Shown here: positions 47,855 to 63,988 of the stretch, piece by piece
Position numbering within the stretch: position 1 is the stretch's first letter
Layout: each line of letters starts with the position of its first letter
Assembly (NCBI GenBank): GCA_027704905.1
Contig: CM051002.1
Coordinates: forward strand, 9,769,915-9,833,914
Origin: Muraenolepis orangiensis
Lineage: Eukaryota > Chordata > Actinopteri > Gadiformes > Muraenolepididae
Length of the DNA: 64,000 nucleotides
Direction: 5' to 3'
Notes under the pieces: generated by a model
The model's database searches: none
Told to the model about the DNA's origin: nothing
What the model saw: only the letters and a program-made list of their open reading frames with translations
Made by a program: the position numbers and the translations under genes

Positions 47855-48916
47855 TTGCCATGCAGGTTCAATACAAATAACAACAGATCCACGGATGACG
47901 CAATTACCATGGCCCTCCACACTGCCCTTTCCCACCTGGAGGAAAATAACTGTTATGTGCGAATGCTGTTTGTGGACTACAGCTCAGCGTTCAACACGAT
48001 AGTTCCTGCCAAGCTCGACACCAAGCTTAGAGGTCTAAGCGTGCCCCCATCCATGTGCAGCTGGATACTGGACCTCCTGTCGGACCGCTGCCAGGTGGTG
48101 AGGATGGGCAGCACCACCTCAGAGCCACTGACCCTCAACACGGGAGCCCCCCAGGGATGTGTGCTGAGCCCTCTCCTCTACTCCCTCTACACCCACGACA
48201 GCATGGCTATGCACAGCTCCAACGTCATCATCATGTTTGCTGACGACATGACAGTGATGGGCCTGATCGCCGGCGACGACAAGACAGCCTACAGGGAGGA
48301 GGTCTGATCGCTGGAGCAGTGGTGCCAGGAGAACAGCCTCGCCCTCAACATCAAGAAGACCAAGGAGCTGATCGTGGACTTCTGGAAGCAGAGAGGAGAG
48401 CACAGCCCTATATCCATCGACGGTGTTGCAGTAGAGAGGGTCAGCAGCTTCAAGTTCCTTGGCGTGCACATCTCCGAGGACCTCACATGGTCCACGCACA
48501 CCACACACGTGGTGAAAAGGGCCCAACAACGCCTGTATTTCCTCAGGCGTCTGAGGAAATTCAGCTTGGGCCCCCTCCTGGGGGCATCCTATACCGGCAC
48601 CATTGAGAGTGTTCTTACAGGGTGTATCACCGCCTGGTACGGGAACTGCACTGCACTCGAGTGCAGAGCGCTTCAGAGGGTGGTGCGGACGGCCCAGTAT
48701 ATTGTTGGAGGTGAGCTCCCCTCCCTCCTGGATATATACAACCAGCGGTGCGTGGCCAAGGCCAAACGCATCATATAAGACAATGCCTATCCCAGCCACG
48801 AACTGTATTCACTTTTACCGTCAGGCAGGCGATACCGCAGTATCAAGTGCCGTACAAATAGACTCAGAGATAGCTTCCACAGTCAGGCCATCAGGCTGAT
48901 GAACAAGGGTGTATAG
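47855..48916 (+). mobile_element. L2-like LINE reverse transcriptase fragment, unit 4
   Basis: FADD kept; both in-frame stops of unit 1 are present (48305-48307 and 48776-48778). Nearly identical to unit 1 despite lying 36 kb away. Confidence 0.9.
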
Positions 48917-51142
48917 CATATAACAATGTATATTTTATTACATTGATTTATATATACATATTGCTATTTTTCTGTGCCGATATATTGCATTTCATAAATT
49001 GCATTTTTATTTTAATTTTTTTACTTCTTTTATTCTATTCTGTTTTATTCTATTTTTATCTTATTTTTATAACTGCTGTCTGTCGTCGGGTATTGCACAT
49101 AAGATATTCACTCACTGCTTTATACTTGTGTAAACTGTGAAGTGACAATAAACCTGACTTGACTTGAATTGCATTATCTAAAGTGATCACAATCAATAGT
49201 AAACCTTACTTGGTAGCCGCGCCAAGTTCACTGAACAAATAACATGGTCTAAGTGATCAAGGCCACAACAAATATAACATAATTAACTAAAGGTCATGAC
49301 AAAAAATCTTGACTAATCTACACTAATCAAAGTATCCAAAGCCTGGAGAATTCTGCATTCTAAACTCCATGTTTGTCTTGAAGACTGTACAAATGTAACA
49401 GCGGTATCTTAAGCTTATCGGCGCAGGTGTTTGACATTGGGAATGGAAATGGTTAACTGGTTAAAAACTCGATGTGTGGCAGTGGCGTCATTCCAGCAGG
49501 TGGAAGTGGTGAACTGTGGCTGTTGTCTAGTACATTGTATAGTATATAGTGTTGTTTATAGTATCTAGTATAGCATATCATAGGAAGTATATAGTGTTGT
49601 GTACACTATAGTATTGTATCGTTTAGTTTAGTATTGTTGTAGGATTTCATACTGCAGGAGGAAATGGGGAGTAAGCATTCCATTGAACTTGTTGCAAATG
49701 TCAATTCAACTCTTGAATCTTGAATCAACCTCTAGGAACACAACAGTCACGTTTTCTGAAAGGGAGAAAAAAGTCCACATTGTGGTGTATTGTGTTGATT
49801 TGCACTTCAGGGCCACCGTAACTTTTGAATTGTACTGTTCTTATAAACTCTGGACTTCCTGAGATGTCGCCCTCGCTACCCGGCTATCCCGCCAAGTATC
49901 TGTGTGTGGTCTTTCCATCCCACGCCGTGGGGCATATACTACCTGTTATATACCTGGGGCATATACTACTAACTGCATATCAACTCTATGTTCTGTATCT
50001 AAATGATCAACAACAATTACCTTTTGCCTAAATTATACAATTCACACAATATCACTCAAAATCCACAGTTAAACATTATTACAGTGTCTGCCATGTGTTC
50101 TTTTTTAAACAGGGTTAATAATGTCTCAAATTCATGACATACCTTCTAGCAGTGGAGGCTCAGCCAACTGACTTATGGGATACTGATGTTTGCTCTGTTG
50201 GTGTTAAGTGTTCTACTGCCCGTCTTTTCACTAATGAACATTGTTTACTGCCTTGACGCTGATATGTACCGGAATGTAACATCTGTCTAGTATCTTAGAG
50301 ATTTTGCTAAAGCAACTTTCCTTGTCATACAAAAGTGAAGAGGTGTAGATAACGTCATAACCATACTACATAATCTTTCTGGTAAACATTGAAAATAAAT
50401 AGCAGTTATCATCGAACTTTGACATGTCACTCACCTTGCAGTAGTCCAGACAGAACTGAATAGACCCATCAGACTTGCACACAAGTACAATGGGACGAGA
50501 GGATCGCTGTCTGACTCTTCTATTAGACCCGTTTCCAACATAGCTTTAAATGATTCTAAAGTTTATGTTCAGGTAACCTAAAGGATGCAACATAACATCA
50601 CGCCTGGGGATGTTTCAATGTGCTGGTTAATTAGACGTCAGCAAACCTCAGCTCTCTGACGAGAAGAAAAGGGTCTATCACAGGGGACCAGGGCAGACTG
50701 GTTCACAGTGATCCCAGTGAAAACAGGGAGGTAGAATGCAAACATAATGATTTTTTCTTTTTGGTTCAGACCTAATATATGTCAAAATGATGCCTTTATT
50801 TTATGTCAGGTATTTTCTTCTCTTCTTCAGCATGATGTGAAACCTAACTCAGCCATACTGGATAGTACGCAGTGTATTGTATAGTACAGTATTGCATAGT
50901 ATAGTATTAGGTCTAGTGTTGTTGTATAAAGTCAGAATGCAGGAGTTAATGGGGAGTAAGCATTCCATTGTACTTGCTACACATGGAAAATAAAGAATCT
51001 TGAATCCTAATATTGCAGAACTATATCACTATCAGCAGGAACCACCAAAGACAACAGCTGTTTTTAGATGCTATATTTATTTTTGATTCCAAAGAACAAC
51101 CGTGTGCCATGTTTGTGTGCTACATACTATTAAGAACCCAGT
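48917..51142. other. post-LINE spacer, gypsy remnant and 3' flank of chia copy 5
   Basis: Second tail about 49,520-49,730; inverted-repeat arm 49,790-49,821; CTGATATGTACCGG variant shared with unit 1 (50,260); gypsy remnant 50,409-50,500; pre-chia tail about 50,860-51,005; minus-strand AATAAA near 51,076-51,081. No gene. Confidence 0.5.
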
Positions 51143-54017
<2,875 letters not shown>

Positions 54018-54055
54018 GGTGCGTCTGTATAACGTTCTAAGGGAAAGGGTCCGTC

Positions 54056-54062
54056 TTATATA
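54056..54062 (-). promoter_or_regulatory. TATA box of chia copy 5
   Basis: TATATAA, 39 bp upstream of ATG 54017. Confidence 0.7.
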
Positions 54063-56032
54063 CACCTGAGGCACCACTTCATATCTGCACACACATTGTT
54101 TGTGTGCTGATTTGTTTGGTCATGCCTTTGTTTGGGCATGTCGAGTATTCCACTGGCTCAGCTAAAAGCAAAGATAACCTTCTAATGTCCTCTAAAGACA
54201 TGTTCATCAGGCTATCACAAGTGAAATTAAGGTGAGTGCTGCAATGTGTTTCACCAAACGCACTTCTGTGTTTTGCCTGCTCTGTTCTGCTGATATGCCA
54301 AGTAGTCCAGACGTTTAGCAGTGCTCTGCACGCTCGTACAGCAACGTATGTATGTCTTTTCTAAGGGAAGAGACATCAAATGCTTGCAAAGTCCACAAGG
54401 AAAGGCTCCAACCAGGCTTGAACCCAAGATCATCTTCCAGTTTTCTCAACTGTTTGTAAGATGATAAATGCTAAATGCTGACGATGGTATATAGATATCC
54501 AAACATACAGTAAGCATAATTTGAAATGCATGAAATCCTCCTTAATTATGGGGCTCTGATTCATAACATACTTGGTACACACATGTACACATGTATTCTT
54601 ATATAATGTATATACTGTATATACTGTATATGTTTATATATATACATATATATACACATTGTATATTGTATTAAATTAAGAAGATATTACCACAAAAAAT
54701 AGGAAGAACAGGTGGCCTAAATGGACTTTGTCTTGTGCTTCAATTTCTGATTGAAGTTTGTTGATTGTTAGATAATGTTAAAAAAATCATGTGTGATGAG
54801 TATAAGCAGTTTCTGGATTGAGCAACATATAACTGTTAGGAGTTGTGTTTCTTTTGACTAATTCATACCCGAGTCACATATGCTATCTAGAACTATAATA
54901 TATACACTATCCTGAACTTGTGGTTAGCGGCTGATTAATAACTTAATCATAAGTTTGGCATGGAACTGGGCGAAGCCAAGGTTGTTATCGCCAATGTTAA
55001 ATACATATTTTTCATTGTGTACTTATGCTCTGGTACATGGCTGATATGTTCTCTGTGTTCATGCTGCACTGCTTCTGGTCAGGCCAAGGCCAAATGGTCA
55101 AACATATCTAGACAAGAGGGCTTGTGTGAGTTACAGGCACGTCCACTGGCCACTATGTTAATTGTAGAGGTTTCAAGGACTTTTTACTGTGGCCCTGAAG
55201 TGCAAATCACAACTACAATAACAAAACAATCAGAAAATATGACAACACGCAAGTCTGTATAACATTAACATTACACTTACATACTTTGCTGGACTTTCTG
55301 GACTCATTACAGCTACTGCACTGTACTGCACTGTATTCATGATGCTGCTGCACTACTGCACTTTAAATGTTTTAAAATCTTTTTGCACATTCAACAGATG
55401 TTCATACCACCTATCAGTCACTTTGCTGTCCTTTTTTTGTTCATTTTTATTTGTATTGTATATTTTTATGGTATTGTTTTTTGAGATGTTTACTGCAGGA
55501 GGGAATGGGGAGCAAGCATTCCAATGTACTTGTTACAAATGGCAAATACATTTCTTGCATCTTGTATCTTGTATTGTATTCAAATATAAACATTTCTGAA
55601 TAGAAGGTAAATAATTCAACTGACAATTTCTGTTCAATCCAAATTGCACTAAATGAGTTTCATAACCAAATTCTAACCAGCTATAACTTTGAAACCTAAA
55701 TAAATAATACATTATTAGATACATATGGGAAAATAGCAAGGATGCAAATACCGCAAATTAAGCACACTTTGTGGAAAGATCATTACACATGGGTATTTTG
55801 GTGCAATTTGTTCCCCCCAGTTATCAGTGCTGGAGACCTGTGTATTGTAAGTGGGTGTTTGAGTCTAAGTGTTTCAGACAGATGAGGGGATGGATTGTAA
55901 TATAAATGAATTGTCACCGACCAAATCATAGGAGTTATGATGCTGAAGACAGATATATTGTGTAACAGCTTTGGAGACGTTAGTTCAAGTTCTGCTAATA
56001 ACAATCCCCTTCTTGGAAACCTTGGCAAGTGT
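54063..56032. other. chia copy 5 5' flank and spacer
   Basis: Inverted-repeat arm at 55,184-55,212; AAAAAAATCATGTGTGATG variant near 54,780 shared with unit 2; expanded TATATACA near 54,635-54,660; LINE-tail-like segment about 55,310-55,575. Confidence 0.45.
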
Positions 56033-56093
56033 CTCGTGGCGCAGATGTGAGGGCTGCAGGTTCTGGAGACCTGTGTTCGATTCCCACTTTCGG
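56033..56093 (+). repeat. tRNA-like SINE head, unit 5
   Basis: Unit 3-type A box (GATGTGAGGGCTGC) and B box GTTCGATTCCC. Confidence 0.5.
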
Positions 56094-56459
56094 TCGGTAT
56101 TGTAAATGATGATGTGGTAAGCTTATGTATGGCAATCTTTGAACTATAACAATTTGTTATGTATGATGAACTATGAGAATGTGTTAATCATGACAATTTG
56201 TGATGAGTGTGTTTTGATTAGGATTTTAGGACTTTTGTGGAGCGTGTTCCCCATAGAAATGTGATTTTATGAAATGTGACAATGTTCTGTTAATTGTAAT
56301 GTCAATGAATACCTCCAAACAACTCAGAGCTTTTGGACTCAGAGGGCCATCTAACCACAGCTCCATCTGTAATAATAGATAAGAGATAAGACCTTACAAA
56401 GCTAAAGGACCTTTATATTAACAATTTATTTAGCAGTTTCAGTGAGTTGGGCGAAAGTT

Positions 56460-57032
56460 TCAGGTTCGCAACTTTGCTAGACTGAAAAACATCTCCTTCC
56501 CTAACAGCCCTCCCGACTCTGTTATTGGCTCAATCTTAGACATCCCTGCAAATCAGAAGGGTCTGATCTCTAAAATCTATGCCTCAATAACTCAGCTGAC
56601 GGGGGCCTCGCTTGAACAAATTAAAACAAAGTGGGAGGAGGAGTTGGGTGGCCCTGTAAGTGACAAAGACTGGGAAGTTGCACTCACCAGAGTGAATGGA
56701 AGCACATTATGTGCAAGGCTCAATTTAATACAGTTTAAAGTTATTCACCACACTTACTTTACTAAATCAAAGCTCTCCAAAATATATGCCGATGTCCCAG
56801 ATACCTGTTATATGTAACCTATCTCCAGCAAATATGACTCATATGTTTTGGTCCTGTCCATGTCTTCGGGAATACTGGGCAACTATTTTCAAACACCTGT
56901 CCGAATCTCTGAACCTTGTTATAACTCCAAACGTAGAGGTGGCCATTTTTGGAGTATTGCCAGATCATCAGTGTCAACAACAAACTAATGGTGAACCATC
57001 AATATACCTCAAATTAGTTCTAAGGCAATAGT
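56460..57032 (+). mobile_element. L1/Tx1-like ORF2 C-terminal fragment, unit 5
   Basis: The best-preserved copy: GGPVSDKDWEVALTRVNG is in frame here (no two-base deletion), and CPCLREYWATIF keeps the Tyr. The frame break after PDTCYM remains. Just upstream (56,392-56,430) is a short segment absent from units 2 and 4. Confidence 0.8.
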
Positions 57033-57228
57033 CCCTCACTCTCTTGATGACCAGGAAAACACTGCGCATAATCTCTTTGGGAGTGTATATGTATGTATCA
57101 CTGTTATTGTTGATTTATTTTGTTAGAATTTCTATTTACCGGTACTTAATTGTATTTTATTATGACTGTTTTATTACTATTGTATGTGTGTATATTTGTA
57201 GATGTGGTTCTCTGTATGCATGTATATG

Positions 57229-57237
<9 letters not shown>

Positions 57238-57288
<51 letters not shown>

Positions 57289-57831
57289 ACATGTAGAAAG
57301 AAAAAAAAAATAGCAATAGTAATTTATAAAATACAATGTGTATATATATATATAGTAATAATAACATACATACAACATTTTTGATGTTGAGCAGCCCGGT
57401 ACACTACAATAACAGCAACGAGAGGCGGCCATATTTTGTCACGTATCTGGGGTAACTACCAGAAGTAAGAGAAGTCGCTCTGCAATTTTTAACGTTCCGG
57501 AAGCAGGAAGTGTGACATAGGCCTATTCATTAGGCAACAAACCATTAGGCAACAAACCAATGAAGGCAACAAGTACTGGCCAAACCGAGGCAGAGTAGGG
57601 CGGGTCTTTGCTAAATGAGTGTTTTTTACAGGATGGGTGGCAACCCGAACCTTCAAGTATCTAGTGATGCTAATTGCTAGTTGTTGGTAGCCAAGCAAGC
57701 ACGAAAAGGGATGGTGCTTTATTTGTTTATTGATCATTCAATTTTATACTATGGTGCTGTATTAATTTATTGCGGACACTAACGCTTGACGTTCATAAGG
57801 ATATATAAAAATAATTATATTTTTATATTGG
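57238..57831. other. (TA)n and AT-rich module of unit 5
   Basis: About 24 TA units at 57,238-57,286, then the common module. No gene outside the small ORF. Confidence 0.45.
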
Positions 57832-57945
57832 TTAATTGGGACAGATTTTGCACTCGAAATACGTCCGATCAGCATCGACCTGGTAGAGACCTACCTTTTC
57901 CGGGTTGAAGTTAATGTTGTTGTGTCTCAGAAAACACATCGACAT
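57832..57945 (-). CDS. unrecognised 37-residue small ORF (unit 5)
   Basis: ATG 57945, TAA 57832-57834; carries the silent GTA valine codon of unit 3. Confidence 0.25.
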   Translation of the reverse strand: MSMCFLRHNNINFNPEKVGLYQVDADRTYFECKICPN

Positions 57946-58132
57946 TACCCCCCAAAATTGCTCATCAACACTACAGTCCAAGGTTATTTACAGTGGACAA
58001 ATGAGACTGAACACTACAGATTTTTTTGGTCTAGTGCCGCAGAGCCGTACATAACTGCCATGATTGTCAAATGTTCATCAGAAAAAACACACAACCTAAC
58101 ACTTTCTGACAGAAACAGTTGAATATTAGACT

Positions 58133-59194
58133 TTGCCATGCAGGTTCAATACAAATAACAACAGATCCACGGATGACGCAATTGCCATGGCCCTCCACAC
58201 TGCCCTTTCCCACCTGGAGGAAAATAACTGTTATGTGCGAATGCTGTTTGTGGACTACAGCTCAGCGTTCAACACGATAGTTCCTGCCAAGCTCGACACC
58301 AAGCTTAGAGGTCTAAGCGTGCCCCCATCCATGTGCAGCTGGATACTGGACCTCCTGTCGGACCGCTGCCAGGTGGTGAGGATGGGCAGCACCACCTCAG
58401 AGCCACTGACCCTCAACACGGGAGCCCCCCAGGGATGTGTGCTGAGCCCTCTCCTCTACTCCCTCTACACCCACGACAGCATGGCTATGCACAGCTCCAA
58501 CGTCATCATCAAGTTTGCTGACAACATGACAGTGATGGGCCTGATCGCCGGCGAAGACAAGACAGCCTACAGGGAGGAGGTCTGATCGCTGGAGCAGTGG
58601 TGCCAGGAGAACAGCCTCGCCCTCAACATCAAGAAGACCAAGGAGCTGATCGTGGACTTCTGGAAGCAGAGAGGAGAGCACAGCCCTATATCCATCGACG
58701 GTGTTGCAGTAGAGAGGGTCAGCAGCTTCAAGTTCCTTGGCGTGCACATCTCCGAGGACCTCACATGGTCCACGCACACCACACACGTGGTGAAAAGGGC
58801 CCAACAACGCCTGTATTTCCTCAGGCGTCTGAGGAAATTCAGCTTGGGCCTCCTCCTGGGGGCATCCTATACCGGCACCATCGAGAGTGTTCTTACAGGG
58901 TGTATCACCGCCTGGTACGGGAACTGCACTGCACTCGAGCGCAGAGCGCTTCAGAGGGTGGTGCGGACGGCCCAGTATATTGTTGGAGGTGAGCTCCCCT
59001 CCCTCCTGGATATATACAACCAGCGGTGCGTGGCCAAGGCCAAACGCATCATAAAAGACAATGCCTATCCCAGCCACGAACTGTATTCACTTTTACCGTC
59101 AGGCAGGCGATACCGCAGTATCAAGTGCCGTACAAATAGACTCAGAGATAGCTTCCACAGTCAGGCCATCAGGCTGATGAACAAGGGCGTATAG
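58133..59194 (+). mobile_element. L2-like LINE reverse transcriptase fragment, unit 5
   Basis: FADN in motif C and RIIKDNAYPSH open, as in unit 3. The TGA after AYREEV is retained (58583-58585). The 3' UTR is shorter than in the other units (ends near 59,385). Confidence 0.9.
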
Positions 59195-60603
59195 CATATA
59201 ACAATTTATATTTTATTACATTGATTTATAGATACATATTGCTCTTTTTCTGTGCCGATATATTTTAGCATTTTATAAATTGCTTATTTACTTATTTTTA
59301 TAACTGCTGTCGTCGGGTATTGCACATAAGATTTTCACTCACTGCTTTATACTTGTGTAAACTGTGAAGTGACAATAAACTTGACTAGTGATCACAATCA
59401 ATAGTAAACCTTACTTAGTAGCCGCGCCAAGTTCACTGAACAAATAACATGGTCTAAGTGATCAAGGCCACAACAAATATAACATAATTAACTAAAGGTC
59501 ATGACAAAAAATCTTGACTAATCTACACTAATCAAAGTATCCAAAGCCTGGAGAATTCTGCATTCTAAACTCCATGTTTGTCTTGAAGACTGTACAAATG
59601 TAACAGCGGTATCTTAAGCTTATCGCCGCAGGTGTTTGACATTGGGAATGGAAATGGTTAACTGGTTAAAAACTCGATGCGTGGCAGTGGTGTCATTCCA
59701 GCAGGTGGAAGTGGTGAACTGTGGCTGTTGTCTAGTACATTGTATAGTATATAGTGTTGTTTATAGTATCTAGTATAGCATATCATAGGAAGTATATAGT
59801 GTTGTGTACACTATAGTATTGTATCGTTTAGTTTAGTATTGTTGTAGGATTTCATACTGCAGGAGGAAATGGGGAGTAAGCATTCCATTGAACTTGTTGC
59901 AAATGTCAATTCAACTCTTGAATCTTGAATCAACCTCTAGGAACACAACAGTCACGTTTTCTGAAAGGGAGAAAAAAGTCCACATTGTGGTGTATTGTGT
60001 TGATTTGCACTTCAGGGCCACCGTAACTTTTGAATTGTACTGTTCTTATAAACTCTGGACTTCCTGAGATGTCGCCCTCGCTACCCGGCTATCCCGCCAA
60101 GTATCTGTGTGTGGTCTTTCCATCCCACGCCGTGGGGCATATACTACCTGTTATATACCTGGGGCATATACTACTAACTGCATATCAACTCTATGTTCTG
60201 TATCTAAATGATCAACAACAATTACCTTTTTACCTTTTATTATACAATTCACACAATATCACTCAAAATCCACGGTTAAACATTATTACAGTGTCTGCCA
60301 TGTGTTCTTTTTTAAACAGGGTTAATAATGTCTCAAATTCATGACATACCTTCTAGCAGTGGAGGCTCAGCCAACTGACTTATGGGATACTGATGTTTGC
60401 TCTGTTGGTGTTAAGTGTTCTACTGCCCGTCTTATCACTAATGAATGTTTACTGCCTTGACACTGATACCCGGACAACATCTGTCTAGTATCTTAGAGCT
60501 TTTGCTAAAGCAACTTTCCTTGTCATACAAAAGTGAAGAGGTGTAGATAACGTCATAACCATACTACATAATCTTTCTGGTAAACATTGAAAATAAATAG
60601 CAG
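59195..60603. other. post-LINE spacer, unit 5
   Basis: Second tail about 59,725-59,940; inverted-repeat arm 59,995-60,026; empty target site of the LTR element near 60,453-60,470. No gene. Confidence 0.5.
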
Positions 60604-60830
60604 TTAGTGCATATGGTCAGCATGCCGACGCAGCACCCCTTCCATGAGACTCTGGAAAGTGGCAGGGTCCTCAGACAAACCAAAACAAAGTGTTTTGAAT
60701 TGGAACAACCCATGCAGAGTGGAGAAGGACAATGTTTCCTTAGACTCTGGAGATAAAGGAATCTGCCAGTAGCCCTTGGTTAAATTCAGTGTCAAATCAT
60801 CAAACTTTGACTATGTCACTCACCTTACTA
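60604..60830 (-). mobile_element. Ty3/gypsy RT fragment left of chia copy 6
   Basis: Same open frame as 30,979 (LTKGYWQIPLSPES, EDPATFQSLM), with a local rearrangement at its right end (ACTATGTCACT duplicated near 60,810-60,838). Confidence 0.75.
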
Positions 60831-61478
60831 TGTCACTGACCCATCAGACTTGCACACAAGTACAATGAGCATAACTTTAAATGATTCTAAAGTTTGTGTT
60901 CAGGTAACCTAAAGGATGCAACATAACATCACGCCTGGGGATGTTTCAATGTGCTGGTTAATTAGACGTCACCAAACCTCAGCTCTCTGACGAGAAGAAA
61001 TGGGTCTATCACAGGGGACCAGGGCAGACTGGTTCACAGTGATCCCAGTGAAAACAGGGAGGTAGAATGCAAACATAATGATTTCTTCTTTTTGGTTCAG
61101 ACCTAATATATGTCAAAATGATGCCTTTATTTTATGTCAGGTATTTTCTTCTCTTCTTTACATCAGCATGATGTGAAACCTAACTCAGCCATACTGGATA
61201 GTACGCAGTGTATTGTATAGTACAGTATTGCATAGTATAGTATTAGGTCTAGTGTTGTTGTATAAAGTCAGAATGCAGCAGTTAATGGGGAGTAAGCATT
61301 CCATTGTACTTGCTACACATGGAAAATAAAGAATCTTGAATCTTAATATTGCAGAACTATATCACTATCAGCAGGAACAACCAAAGACAACAGCTGTTTT
61401 TAGATGCTATATTTATTTTTGATTCCAAAGAACCACCGTGTGCCATGTTTGTGTGCTACATACTATTAAGAACCCAGT
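60831..61478. other. 3' flank of chia copy 6
   Basis: Pre-chia LINE-tail-like segment about 61,190-61,345; minus-strand AATAAA near 61,410-61,416. Confidence 0.45.
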
Positions 61479-63988
61479 TCAAACCCAGTTGCAGCAATTG
61501 CAGCTGGGGTCGAACACCAGGCCAGTAGCACAGCGTTTCTGGTAGGTCTTTCCCTGGCTGCACTCGTAGAAGTGGTTCTTGTTGGTGGGGTCAGGGTAGA
61601 GTCCATTGGCCTTGCCGGCGCAGAATCCAGAACCACCTCCGCTACCACTGAAATTAGGGTGGTCCAAGGCCGGTCTTGATGCTGCTGATCAAAGGGTATT
61701 TTCCCTGGCCACAGAAAGTGCCACTGAAGTCATCCAGATCTAAAGTCCAAACCATGGCTCCTCCGAAACCGTTCTTCTTCAGCCACTGGAGCTGTTCATT
61801 GGAAGAAATGTATGGTTTATCTGTCAGTCACAATGACACATATAAAAGGTTAATGTATGTATCTATGCATCTATGTATGTTATGCATACCTTGATCTGGA
61901 AGCTCTTGACATTGTCGTATCCAGCCCAGGTGCCCTGGCTCTTGTAGGCATAGGGCACCTCCTGGATGGAGTCCCAGGCCTGTGTAGCTCCTTCCTTTAG
62001 AAAGGTGCAGATCTGAAAGGACGAGGCCATTTGAATTATATTATAAAGATCTTGTTATACTTACTTACTTAATGTCATGCCATCGATATGCTGACTTTGT
62101 CAACCAAAAACATCCACTACAAAGGGAATACCTCATAGTAGGCCAAGAAGCCAGCCTGGCGGGTGAAGGGGCCAGCAGGTCCAGCACCACGGGCCGGGGC
62201 TCCCACGGCGGTGTTGGATGAAGCCAGGTTGAAGGTGTGGCCATAGGTGGCGAATCCAACCAGCAGCTTCTCGGCGGGTGCGCCGTTGTTCTTCCAGTAG
62301 TTCATGGCATAGTCCTACAGAAGGTGGAAACAACCATGTCACATCCTGATTCTAACAATTGCGGTCCAAAGTTATGTGTGTAATACAACTTTTAAGTTTT
62401 GATTATTATCATATTCATCATATTTATCATATACATCATATTTATTATATTAATTATTATTAATAATAATAATTAAAAAATAATAATAATAATAATAATT
62501 ACAACCTGTATTTTAAAATTATTATTATTATTATTATTATTAAGAAAGATCCCTTCACGTACCACATTGAGGTCGATGCTCTGGTCAGCTGGGCCTTTGT
62601 AGAGGGGGCTGTTTTGTCCAACAGTGGGCTCCCAGGAGCCATGAAAGTCATAGCTCATCACATGCAAGTAGTCCAAGGCACTGGCATGAAATATTACAAA
62701 AAAAACGTCAGGAATACTTTCCAGACATTCCAACAACCCCCCACATTATAACTAAATACTAACGCTCCGATTGCCGCAATCTCGTATCCAGAGTCGATGG
62801 TTCCCTTTCCAGCAGCGACGGCAGCGGTCAGCATCAGACGAGGACGGTTGGTATTCTTGCCCTCGTTCTCGAAGGCCCTCAACAGCTCCTGAAGAGAAAG
62901 ACACAGAGGGGTCAGATATGGATGCATGGGTTGCTCTCTATGGGTTGGTCTAGATCTCTTTTCATCATATCTCAAAGTTAATCCACCGTACTAACAAATG
63001 TTTATAAGGCCCTTAGTGGCACAGATTTTGATGTTGAAACGGTAGGAACAAAAAACATGCTTCTATACAGCATGTGCAATATCTGACCTGGACCAGAATG
63101 GTAAAGCGTTGCTTATCCTCAGCTGGGGAGCCACGAGATCCAGGGTACTCCCAGTCGAGATCCAGACCATCAAACTTGTGCTGACGCAGGAACGCGATCG
63201 CACTGGTGATGAAGGTCTGGCGGTTGGCAGGAGTAGACACCATGGTGGTGAATCTGAGGAGAGGCCATGAGAGCCAGCCGTCAGCTGGCTTGTACTTGTT
63301 TCATATACATTTGATGAAATCTGAGATATGTTTTATATTCACTTGGCAGTGCCAAACTTCCATCCTCCAATGGCCAGCAGGGTCTTCAGTTTACTGTTGC
63401 TGGAAGCAAAAAATAAAAACATTTGCTACACCAATGCCGGCTTTAATCCTTTTTCAAGAGGTCTTTCTTTATTGTGTCTGAGTGTATGCTGGTCTGATCA
63501 CCTCTTCTCGCAAACACATCCAGGTGAAAATCTATTTTCTCTACATTATGTTCTTCATTGAAGCATCTGAAGCCTGTAACCAACACTTTTATCCTACAAT
63601 CTATACTGTAATCCCTTCGAATGGATACAGAGGCCCCACACCCTTTGTGTTCATGTTTCTACTCACTTGTTCTTGAGGGCCTGGAACTGTCTGTAGTGCA
63701 CCTCATCGTTCCACTCAGAGGTCGTGATCCTGTTGCCGTCCATTCCGGCAAAGGCGTAGATCAGGTGATCGCAAAGACATGGGTCCACGTCGGTGGGTAA
63801 AAACTTACCTGCTCCGGGACGGTACTGTGCCCAGTTAGTGAAATAACAGGAGACGATGTAGGATGATCCTAGAAGAGAGGGCAGACAGTCACACTTAAGT
63901 TCAGACCTTAGAGTTCAGCTGTTTTAGAAGAAAAATTCACTGAGGGTTTGAAAAACATACCTAGCTGCACGTGCAGCAGGAGAGCCAG
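61479..63988 (-). CDS. chia: acidic chitinase (GH18) copy 6, partial; full six-cysteine CBM14 but one base out of frame
   Basis: Exons seen: 63961-63988 (signal peptide, broken at its 5' side), 63667-63868, 63343-63399, 63088-63253, 62764-62888, 62563-62680, 62132-62314, 61890-62012, then exon 10 from 61791 leftward. Catalytic DGLDLDWEYPG and ATYGHTF intact. It has VAAGKGTIDSGYEIAAI where the others have VSAGKGTIDSGYQIAAI, closer to the usual vertebrate form. Exon 10 and CBM14 are contiguous: the exon 10 frame stops at TAA 61654-61656, while the frame one base away reads DHPNFSGSGGGSGFCAGKAN into a CBM14 ending at TGA 61479-61481. A one-base indel, real or an assembly error, would join them. 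Exon 1 and promoter are not seen; the last 11 bases of the window do not match the other copies. Confidence 0.75.
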